Of a stretch of DNA of 64,000 bases, positions 36,281 to 43,652 are shown piece after piece. The stretch comes from Lactobacillus pasteurii DSM 23907 = CRBIP 24.76 (GTDB taxonomy: Bacteria; Bacillota; Bacilli; Lactobacillales; Lactobacillaceae), in assembly GCF_000297025.1 (NCBI RefSeq), contig NZ_CAKD01000023.1, positions 62,001-126,000 of the forward strand. Reading direction: 5' to 3'. Positions within the stretch are counted from its first letter, which is position 1; every line of letters starts with the position of its first letter. A program made the position numbers and the translations under genes. A model generated the notes under the pieces. The model was not told the origin of the DNA. It was given only the letters and a program-made list of their open reading frames with translations, and did no database searches.

Positions 36281-38560
36281 TTATTTTTTACTATCGGCGA
36301 TTAATTGATCAATCTCAGCTTGAGTCTTATTTAAGTCTCTAGTTGGATCAATTACTGGCCATTCACCATAATTTTGCAAGATTTGCTTGTATCTGTCATC
36401 TGCTTGCTTCCAGAAGATGTCAGTCATTGACACTTGATAATTCTTGTAGCCATAATTTGCATCAGTAATCTTGCCAATGATGACAGCTGATAACATGTAT
36501 TGCAAGTCAAAGCCGATCATGTTAGTAAAGTGTCCACTCTTACCTTGATCATCCGTGAAGTAATCCTTGTAGTATTCGATTCCTTCGCCATAGTCTAAGT
36601 GGGCAAATAAGTCTGCCAAAGCTTCTGGCGTCAAGCGCTTAGCTCTGATTGGGATATTTATTGTATGAAGGATAGTAGTTTTCATTAGTTCCTTGGACAA
36701 TTGCAGTTGGAATCAATTTAGAAGCAACTGTTCCCAAGTGAGTGTAGGCTTGATATTTTGGAATTAAACCAGCTTCATATTCTGCTAAAGCATGAACGAT
36801 TGTCATGGCTTTGCGACGATCTGATACTTCAGGAACTTGGTAATCAAACAAGCCAATTGCCCGGCGCATTAAGTTCATGTTTTCAATTGCTCTAGCGGTA
36901 TATGCATCGCTAAGTTCCATCAACGGCTTCAAAGCTGCTACTTCTTCATCATTTGGCATACCAGCTTCCATTTGATCGATCAATTGTTGCATATTTTGAA
37001 CCGAATCATAATCTGGCAAAGTGTTTGAGGCTAGAATATCTTTAGCTTCAGCAATAATGCTATCATATTGCTTCTTTGAATCAGCTATAGCGGTACTTTG
37101 AGCTTTAAATGCATTTACATACATTTTCAAGTTAGAAATTTGAATTGATATAGCTTGCTCATTATACGTATTTGGATTTGCAAAAATTTTATTAGCAGAG
37201 TCTATTTGTTTACCCATATACTCTTTAGGAACATCATTAGTTGCACTAGCGATAATTGCCTGTGCTGTATCCACCAACTCACGCAATTCCTTAAGCAATT
37301 TCTCCTTATTGCTCAAACTCTTGCCATCCAATCCAGCCTTAGCAGCATTTAGATCACTAGCAAGTTTATCTACATCTGCTTGACTAAGCGTAGGATTATT
37401 TAGGCCCTTTTGAGCCTGAGCTAAAGCATCATCATATGCGCTCTTCTTTTCAGCTGAGGCATTCTTGTATAAGTCAGTCGCTTTAACACTAGAACTTGCA
37501 TCAACAGCTGACTTTTAAGCACTAGTGTCAGTAGCTTTACCATCAAGTGCAGATCTAGCTGTTTGCAAAGCACTCAATGCAGAATCAACATCTGCTTGAG
37601 TAGCTGATTTATTTGATAAAACTGCTTGTGCTGCACTAATAGCTTGATTGAAAGCAGACTTAGTTGCATCCCCAGCATTGAGGTAAGTTACTTGACTCTT
37701 AATGGCAGAACTTGCAGCTAATTCGTTATAGATAATTGAACTGTGTTAACGCTAGTCTCAGGTTGGGTTTCGCCAGTATCATCTTTGTTATCATCCTTAC
37801 CTGGTTCAGTGGTTTCACCTTGATCCTTGGTATCTTCGCCCTTGTTTGGATCTTCTGTGCTGCCACCTTGATCTGGAGTTGTTTGATCCTTTGAATCGTC
37901 TTTGCCTGATTGATCTGTTCCAGGGTTTTCTGCATTCGAATTATCTTTAGTTGGATCGGTTGTTGCATTTTCGTCCTTACCAGGTGTAGTAGCTGAACCA
38001 TTATCTACAACATTTGAAGCAGTTTGATCACTTGATCCATTTTCTTGCTGAGTAACTTCAAAAATGCTTGTCTGAAATCTGCTAAGTACTTAGCATTGTA
38101 AGTTGGTCTCTTGCTAGTCTTATTAGTCACTGTTGCTCTTCCAGTAGTTGGATTAGCCATGATCGTTGCACTTAATGTTTTTGTTGGCTTTTTATTAACC
38201 TTCCTGCTTCCTGATTTTCTTGAGCTTAACCTTGCCCCTGACAGTGTTGGCAAGTCTAACATATTGACCGTTTAGACTAAATGGCTTAGCCAACTTGTCT
38301 TTTATGAGGTAGTACTTTCTGCCGTTAATATAACTTACACCATATGCCTTAGTCTTAAAATTCCTCTCCCAAACTACAGCCGCCATTCTACCATCAGGCG
38401 TTTGTCCGATTGCCTTTTAACCATTAGTGCCATAGACATAACTTTTCCTAGTGAAAGTTATATAGAAACTTTTAGCAGCTTGCACTGGTTGAGCTTCTAA
38501 TACAAGGCCAGCCATAGTCATAGTTAAAGCTGTAGCAGCGATGATTTTCTTTGCTTTCAT
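36281..38560 (-). pseudogene. Decayed SLAP/FIVAR surface protein
   Basis: The minus strand carries one broken gene of about 2.3 kb. AGGAGG and ATG at 38560 start a signal peptide (AKKIIAATALTMTMAGLVL), followed by a SLAP-like wall-binding stretch (VSYINGRKYYLIKDKLAKPF). A TAA interrupts at 38417-38419; a frame change near 38200-38260, another near 38060, then a Thr/Asp/Pro/Gly-rich linker (GTDQSGKDDSKDQTTPDQGG), a frame change near 37730, FIVAR-like repeats (NAGDATKSAFNQAISAAQA; QADVDSALSALQTARSAL), a TAA at 37515-37517, another FIVAR-like unit, and a last frame change at about 36640-36700 before the unrecognised C-terminal part. At least two stops and three to four frameshifts exclude a functional product. 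Confidence 0.85.
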
Positions 38561-38641
38561 TTTTCGTCCTCCTGGTAAGAATAAACAATTTTACATAATT
38601 TTAGTTATTTAAAATTATTCTTTATTCTTTAACGCAGCGAG

Positions 38642-39028
38642 TTACTGTACCAGTTCCTTGTTTAAAGACAATTGATTACCTTTGCGCACCATCTTGCCAC
38701 CAGAAGCAGCTTCAGCAATCATAGTGTAGAAATAATATTTTCCAGATAAGGCTAGCTTGCTATACATTTTTCTAGAAACAGGATTCATACCTGTAATTTT
38801 AGTAGTTAATCTATTGAGCATGATAGAATGTGCATCGATTTTCATTTTCTTATATACAACCCATGGAGTTGGATGCTTAACGCTCTTTAGTTTCCAATTG
38901 CCCCGCACCTTAGGCGAAACCGTGTACTTAGCATAAGATACAGCTGCATCTGCTGGCTTAGTTGTAATTGCCACACCTGTACCTAACATCCCTAATGCAA
39001 TAACTCCCGCAAAAATTGCTTTTTTCAA
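38642..39028 (-). CDS. Small secreted protein (128 aa), unknown
   Basis: An exported basic protein: signal peptide about 1-29 (AIFAGVIALGMLGTGVAI, cleavage near ADAAVS), then about 100 residues rich in Lys, Val and Ser with no domain I recognise. It starts at TTG (39026-39028), supported by GGAGG 7 bases upstream and by the clean signal peptide. It lies upstream, on the same strand, of the decayed surface-protein gene. It could itself be a shortened surface protein, since no wall-binding domain is left. Confidence 0.7.
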   Translation of the reverse strand: MKKAIFAGVIALGMLGTGVAITTKPADAAVSYAKYTVSPKVRGNWKLKSVKHPTPWVVYKKMKIDAHSIMLNRLTTKITGMNPVSRKMYSKLALSGKYYFYTMIAEAASGGKMVRKGNQLSLNKELVQ

Positions 39029-39119
39029 AAAAATTCCTCCAATAATAGCAATTTTGTTTTATATTCGATTCCATATATCATATATAAATATTGATATAAC
39101 AGACACTTTAGTTGCAAAA

Positions 39120-39151
39120 AATCACCCGCAAGCTGTAACTTGTGGGTGATT
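39120..39151 (-). terminator. Terminator of lrgAB, one of two near-identical copies
   Basis: AATCACCCGCAAG / CTTGTGGGTGATT hairpin with a CTGTAA loop and a T6 tract on the minus strand. The same 32-base hairpin recurs at 43037-43068 with two differences. Confidence 0.85.
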
Positions 39152-39159
39152 CTATCGAT

Positions 39160-39879
39160 TTATAAAATTGTCGCAAAAATCGGCACAACCATATCAACAA
39201 CAACACCGATTACAACTACTGCTACAGCTGCAATAGCTCCTTGCGTTTCTCCCAATTCCAAGGCAAACGCTGATCCAATCGTATGTCCAGCAGTACCTAA
39301 GCCTAGTCCTGCACCTATTTCTGAATCATTAAGCCGGAAAATTTTAACTAAGTATTTGCCTAAAGCATAGATAATTACTGCATTTAATATACATGCCATA
39401 CCAGTTACGGCAGGATTGCCCTTAATAGCTGAAGTGATTGGTAAGGCAATTGCAGTAGTGGCTGCTTGAGAAAGCATCGACCGCAAGCTGGTGGCACTCA
39501 GACCAATAAACTTAGAAACTGCAGTTATGGCGCTAAGTGAGATAAACATTCCAAGCAATAAACTTAACAAAATTTCCTTCCAATACTTCTTCACAACATC
39601 ATTTTTCTTATACAAAGGAATTGCAAAAGCGATCGTTGCTGGATTCAAAAACCAGAAAATCATATCTCCGCCAGGCTTATATGCTTTTGTATAAATAGTA
39701 GCTGTATCTACTTTTAAAAATTTCCCTAAAATTACCAAAATCAAAATCCCAGTAACCATTGCAAAAAATAGTGGCTGGAATAAAAAGAATCCCTTGGAGC
39801 GTTTAAATAGTTCTTGTCCCAAAAGGTATAAAACTAATGATAGAAAAATACCAAAGAGTGGATTGGTTAAGTATTGCAT
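39160..39879 (-). CDS. lrgB: LrgB family membrane protein
   Basis: A 239-residue polytopic membrane protein of the LrgB/CidB family, with about seven hydrophobic segments. Recognisable stretches are NPLFGIFLSLVLYLLGQELF at the N terminus, WFLNPATIAFAIPLYKKND near residue 75, and GLGLGTAGHTIGSAFALE near 192, the family signature. It is cotranscribed with lrgA 18 bases upstream. LrgAB was described as anti-holin-like, but the Bacillus and Streptococcus homologues (PftAB, LrgAB) move pyruvate. The LytSR pair next door fits either view. Confidence 0.92.
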   Translation of the reverse strand: MQYLTNPLFGIFLSLVLYLLGQELFKRSKGFFLFQPLFFAMVTGILILVILGKFLKVDTATIYTKAYKPGGDMIFWFLNPATIAFAIPLYKKNDVVKKYWKEILLSLLLGMFISLSAITAVSKFIGLSATSLRSMLSQAATTAIALPITSAIKGNPAVTGMACILNAVIIYALGKYLVKIFRLNDSEIGAGLGLGTAGHTIGSAFALELGETQGAIAAVAVVVIGVVVDMVVPIFATIL

Positions 39880-39897
39880 TGCTGTCTTTCCTTTCTA

Positions 39898-40359
39898 TTA
39901 ATTTTCAGTAACTTTTCTAGATGAAATATAGGCGTTGTTTTCAGCTTTTTTAGCTAGTTTGTTAAGTCCATCTTCTGTCAATAATTTCTTTCCTGCTAAA
40001 ACTGCCCTTGCTACATAAGTCGTGACGACTAACATAACGATTGTTGAAACAAAAATTACGAGGATCAATTTAACTCCTTCTTGAGCCATAATATCTAGAT
40101 TGCCTGCAAGTGAGATACCTGATGGAACAAACAAAAATCCAATCATACTAATTAAAATACCACTGAATGATTCGACCCACTCTAACTTAATTACATGGGT
40201 AGCCAATAATACATAGAGTAAAATCATCCCAATCACAGAAGTTGGTACTGGCAATTGCTTTGGCAATAAGCCCGAGACAATACTTGATATAAATAAAATA
40301 CCAGCAAAGATTGCCATCTGAACTAAAATTGGAGCTTGTTTTTCTTTTTTATCTTTCAT
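39898..40359 (-). CDS. lrgA: LrgA/CidA family membrane protein
   Basis: A 153-residue membrane protein with four hydrophobic segments (ILVQMAIFAGILFISSIVSG, VPTSVIGMILLYVLLATHV, GILISMIGFLFVPSGISLAG, LILVIFVSTIVMLVVTTYVA). The LPVPTSVIGMILL and FLFVPSGISL segments are the LrgA/CidA hallmarks. It precedes lrgB by 18 bases on one transcript. A cre-like sequence (minus strand TGTAAGCGTAATCA, 40396-40409) lies about 37 bases before its ATG, suggesting catabolite control. lytR and lytS lie directly upstream and probably activate it. Confidence 0.9.
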   Translation of the reverse strand: MKDKKEKQAPILVQMAIFAGILFISSIVSGLLPKQLPVPTSVIGMILLYVLLATHVIKLEWVESFSGILISMIGFLFVPSGISLAGNLDIMAQEGVKLILVIFVSTIVMLVVTTYVARAVLAGKKLLTEDGLNKLAKKAENNAYISSRKVTEN

Positions 40360-40395
40360 TTGTCCTGCCTCTTAAAATGTTTTATTTCTCTAATT

Positions 40396-40409
40396 GATTA
40401 CGCTTACAT
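40396..40409 (-). promoter_or_regulatory. cre-like site before lrgA
   Basis: Minus-strand TGTAAGCGTAATCA has the CpG-centred core of CcpA sites (TGnAAnCG...CA) with imperfect right half. Similar sites occur before the malate dehydrogenase, RraA-like, fumarase and citC genes. Confidence 0.4.
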
Positions 40410-40454
40410 TTTACTGGCAAACTTAAAACTTGAGACAAGCTTCCCTCCCAACTG

Positions 40455-40496
40455 CAAAAAAACACCTCCGAATTGCAAAAATTCGAAGGTGAAATT
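40455..40496 (-). terminator. Terminator after lytSR
   Basis: CACCTCCGAATT / AATTCGAAGGTG hairpin (40463-40491) followed by T7 on the minus strand. It separates lytSR from lrgAB, which therefore needs its own promoter. Confidence 0.85.
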
Positions 40497-41225
40497 TTAT
40501 AATCCTAATAGCTGACTAAGCTGCTTCATATATGAGCGTCCTACAGGGAACTTCAAATCATTATTAGTAACTACTAACAAAGTATGGTTGAACCATGGCT
40601 GAACTTCTTTAATTTTATCGATATTAATGATGGTATTGCGATGAATTTGAACAAAATTCTTTTCCGGAAGCTTCTTTTTGATCCAAGCTAAGGTTTGCTT
40701 GACCTGATAGTCTTCTTTTCCAGTAGAGATCGTCAAGATTCCATTTTCAATACTAGCTGCAACCAATTCTTCTTTTTTAAGCAAAAGACTATGATCGTCA
40801 ATTGTCACCGTGATGAATTTATTTGTGCTTGAAGCAACTTCGGTTGGTTTAGCTTGCACATCCAAACGCTTCATTGCCTTAGACAAAGCTTGATTAACGC
40901 GTTCTTGTTCAAATGGCTTCAAAATATAGTCGGCAGCTTCAATTTCAAAAGCCTTAACTGCATAATCATCATAAGCAGTTGCAAAGATAACTAATGGTGG
41001 CTTAGCAAGCATCTGTAATTTTTTAGCTAGATCAAAACCATTTTCATCATTTAGTGAAATATCTAAAAATAATAGATCAATCTGCTTTTGCAATAGAATA
41101 TCCTCTGCTTCGTGGATGTCTTCTGCTTTTGAAATTATTGGGTCAGTTATAGCTGGGCTTTGCTCAACTAAATAGCTCAACTCTTCCCTAGCTAAGGCCT
41201 CATCATCAACAATTAGTATCTGCAT
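40497..41225 (-). CDS. lytR: LytTR-type response regulator
   Basis: A 242-residue two-component regulator. The receiver domain (1-120) has the acidic pocket in ILIVDDEALARE, the phospho-acceptor Asp in LLFLDISLNDENGFD near residue 57, and the Lys in YILKPFEQERV near 106. The C-terminal LytTR DNA-binding domain covers about 140-240 (KNFVQIHRNTIINIDKIKEV; FPVGRSYMKQL). It overlaps the lytS stop (TAATG). In related systems it activates lrgAB, which lies just downstream. Confidence 0.95.
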   Translation of the reverse strand: MQILIVDDEALAREELSYLVEQSPAITDPIISKAEDIHEAEDILLQKQIDLLFLDISLNDENGFDLAKKLQMLAKPPLVIFATAYDDYAVKAFEIEAADYILKPFEQERVNQALSKAMKRLDVQAKPTEVASSTNKFITVTIDDHSLLLKKEELVAASIENGILTISTGKEDYQVKQTLAWIKKKLPEKNFVQIHRNTIINIDKIKEVQPWFNHTLLVVTNNDLKFPVGRSYMKQLSQLLGL

Positions 41226-42970
41226 TATTCGATCACCCCTTTAATTGGTATTTTTGTCTCAACACTGGTCCCCGTTTCGCTTGTGGTAAAATTCAGCTGG
41301 CTTTGACTGCCATAAAGATTGATTAATCGCTGGTTCAAGTTCACTAAAGCCGAACCTGTGCCTGAACTTTCAGTAATAACTTCTCTGCCAATTCGCTCTA
41401 AAACTTCCTGCTTAATCCCAGATCCATTGTCACTGACTTTGACCAAAAACATTTCTTCATCGGCCAATTTTTTGACTTCAACCTTAATCCAATTATCGTG
41501 CTTGCGGTCTTTGAAAGCATGCTTGATGGCATTTTCAACCATAACTTGCAAGCAAAATGGTGGCAGCTTAACTGACAAAGGAACATCGATTTGATAAGTA
41601 AGCTGATAGCGACCTGGAAAACGCAAATTTTCAATTGACATAAAGGAATCCACGTGACTTTTTTCTTGTTCAAGACTAACTTCTTTTTCCTGGCCACCTT
41701 TAAGAGAAGTCCTAAAGAAATTGCTTAGTTCTAGCAGTGCCTGCCGAGCCTTATCAACATCAAAGCGCATCAAGGCACTAATCGTGTTAATCGTATTAAA
41801 GAAAAAGTGTGGATTGATCTGAGCTTGTAAGGCACGAATTTCCGCATTGTTAGCTAATTTGGTTTGTTCTTCGGCAATTCCTATTGCCAATTGTCCTGAA
41901 AAGATTTGCGCCAAACCTTCAGCCAAATTTCCTTCCAGTTGCGTCAACTTGCTTGGATCGGTTAAATACATCTTTAAAGTACCAATTGTTTTTTCATTTA
42001 TTTTGAGTGGAACTACAATCGCTGATTGTAGCTGACAAGCATGATTTGGGCAAGCAATCTGTTCTTTAGTATAAGCTAGTTGCTTTTGTCCGCTAGCAAT
42101 TACTTGCTTAGATAAATCCGTAATTACCGCCTGACCAGCAATATGATGATCGCTTGCTACACCTACGTGAGCCAAGACATTAACCGTATCAGTCAATCCA
42201 ACTGCATCAAAGTTCGTATGCGACATGATGATCTCGCACACTTTTTGCGCTGACTTTAGGCTCAAGCCTTGACGCAAATATGGCAAAGTTGCATTAGTCA
42301 AATCCAATACATCTTTAGTTTGGACCGCCTTTAATTGTCGCTCGTTAGAAAGATAAGTTTTTAGAATCGACATAAATAAAGTTACCCCGATACTATTTAA
42401 AAGTACCATTGGAACAATAATCAGTCTAACTAAATTCCAATTATTGAAAAAGCCAATAAAGGTCATCTGGATTAACTCCGCAAAAATCCCCAGCAAAGCA
42501 ATCTCTTTATTGCTAGGGAATAATTGACTACCCTTAATTCTATCAGCTACCTTCCCAATGATCAGTCCGACTAAGGCACAGCCTAAAATATAGAAGGCAT
42601 CGGAAAAATTACCCTGAATATATCGGTGCACCCCACCAATTAGACCAACACAAGTCCCAACAAATGGTCCGCCAACTAAGCTAGCTGCTGTAATAACTAA
42701 AGTTCTAGTATTGGCCAGCGAATCAGTATGAGAAAGCATCGGTAAAACTGGTCGCTCAATTAGCTTTTCATTTCCACTGATTTCAATTCCAGTTAAGTTG
42801 GCAATAACGACAAAAAGCGCAAAGATTAAAATTAGAATTACTTTTTCTCGTTTTGAGCGCTCTTGAATTAATTGCCTAAAAAAGCGGTCATTAACCAGTA
42901 AAAAGGCTAAGACCATAATTAGTCCCAATCGTTCCAATAAAAGCATAAATAGCATCAACAAATTGATCAT
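41225..42970 (-). CDS. lytS: LytS-type sensor histidine kinase
   Basis: A 581-residue membrane sensor. The N-terminal 5TMR-LYT module has about six hydrophobic segments (residues 1-200, with SLVGGPFVGTCVGLIGG near 95). A GAF domain follows (about 225-355), then the His_kinase domain with the phospho-acceptor in ALQAQINPHFFFNTINTI near 385, and the ATPase with N box CLQVMVENAIKHAF near 470 and G boxes VSDNGSGI and GTGSALVNLNQR. Bacillus LytS/LytT senses extracellular pyruvate; in Staphylococcus the signal is linked to membrane potential. It is translationally coupled to lytR. Confidence 0.95.
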   Translation of the reverse strand: MINLLMLFMLLLERLGLIMVLAFLLVNDRFFRQLIQERSKREKVILILIFALFVVIANLTGIEISGNEKLIERPVLPMLSHTDSLANTRTLVITAASLVGGPFVGTCVGLIGGVHRYIQGNFSDAFYILGCALVGLIIGKVADRIKGSQLFPSNKEIALLGIFAELIQMTFIGFFNNWNLVRLIIVPMVLLNSIGVTLFMSILKTYLSNERQLKAVQTKDVLDLTNATLPYLRQGLSLKSAQKVCEIIMSHTNFDAVGLTDTVNVLAHVGVASDHHIAGQAVITDLSKQVIASGQKQLAYTKEQIACPNHACQLQSAIVVPLKINEKTIGTLKMYLTDPSKLTQLEGNLAEGLAQIFSGQLAIGIAEEQTKLANNAEIRALQAQINPHFFFNTINTISALMRFDVDKARQALLELSNFFRTSLKGGQEKEVSLEQEKSHVDSFMSIENLRFPGRYQLTYQIDVPLSVKLPPFCLQVMVENAIKHAFKDRKHDNWIKVEVKKLADEEMFLVKVSDNGSGIKQEVLERIGREVITESSGTGSALVNLNQRLINLYGSQSQLNFTTSETGTSVETKIPIKGVIE

Positions 42971-43036
42971 CTCGATTCCATCTTAAAGTTATTAGCTAGT
43001 TTTATTTTCTTTGATTTAAGTCTCAATAGCAAACAA

Positions 43037-43068
43037 AATCACCCGCAAGCTGGAACTTGTAGGTGATT
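43037..43068 (-). repeat. Second copy of the lrgB terminator hairpin
   Basis: AATCACCCGCAAG / CTTGTAGGTGATT hairpin with loop CTGGAA, 30 of 32 bases identical to 39120-39151 and in the same orientation. It lies after the McrB-like remnant and could terminate it on the minus strand. The two copies flank the lytSR-lrgAB block. Confidence 0.75.
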
Positions 43069-43128
43069 TCGCGCAGACTTTTAAAAGCATAAGACGGCAT
43101 GTAGTAAACATTCTTGATTAAGATTGTC

Positions 43129-43314
43129 CTATCCCTCATCATCTACAGCATTACGCAAAATACTCTCCCATTCTTGAAGCTTAGCTTGATCATCGAACCA
43201 ATATTCTGTTAGCATTGGTAAAATATCATAATTAACAATTGCTTTCATGCGCAAAGGCGTGCAAGTTGCTGGAGTCAAGTTGCAGAAGTAGCTGTGTCCA
43301 ATGCAAAAGCCCTT
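43129..43314 (-). pseudogene. C-terminal remnant of an McrB-like AAA ATPase
   Basis: A 62-codon minus-strand frame without start ends at TAG 43129. It reads GFCIGHSYFCNLTPATC, then MKAIVNYDILPMLTEYWFDD and QEWESILRNAVDDEG. The IGHSYF motif followed by an I..YDI.P.L.EYWFDD helix is typical of the C-terminal end of McrB-family GTPase/ATPase subunits of type IV (methyl-directed) restriction systems. TGA at 43315-43317 closes it upstream and nothing further is left. The rest of 43069-43640 shows no other gene; 43380-43640 is A+T-rich leader of the adhesin gene. Confidence 0.62.
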
Positions 43315-43652
43315 TCATCGCGAATAAAAAAGTTGATTATTCAGGAATTTGAGCGCTGTATTTGTTATCCAATTTTATGCCATTTTAATTTATAGTAATT
43401 ACAAATATATACATATTTAATTACTATAAATAATGATTTCAGCTATAAATGATCTATAAAAAATAACAAGCATCTCAGCACTAACATTTTTAACAAAATT
43501 ATTTATATTATTGGGCTATGCCAATATTTTTCGGTTAAATAAATAAAGAGATTATTCACAAGTCTTATCATTACCTTATATATGAGTTCTTATTATATAA
43601 TTAAATTGTAAAGAGATATAAAGAGATAAATATAGATAAGGATGTGTTAATC

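Noticed and set aside
36281-36700. C-terminal fragment read as a separate 139-residue gene
   Set aside because: No ribosome site, and it continues the upstream broken surface-protein frame after a shift.
39160-40359. LrgAB as a phage holin/antiholin cassette
   Set aside because: No endolysin or phage genes adjoin; chromosomal LrgAB with LytSR is a normal host system.
41398-41697. Open frame of about 100 codons opposite/alternate to lytS
   Set aside because: Shadow frame within a clearly coding region; composition follows the lytS codons.
43380-43640. Very A+T-rich stretch as a possible origin or attachment site
   Set aside because: No DnaA boxes, no repeats and no integrase nearby; it is the leader and promoter region of the adhesin gene.
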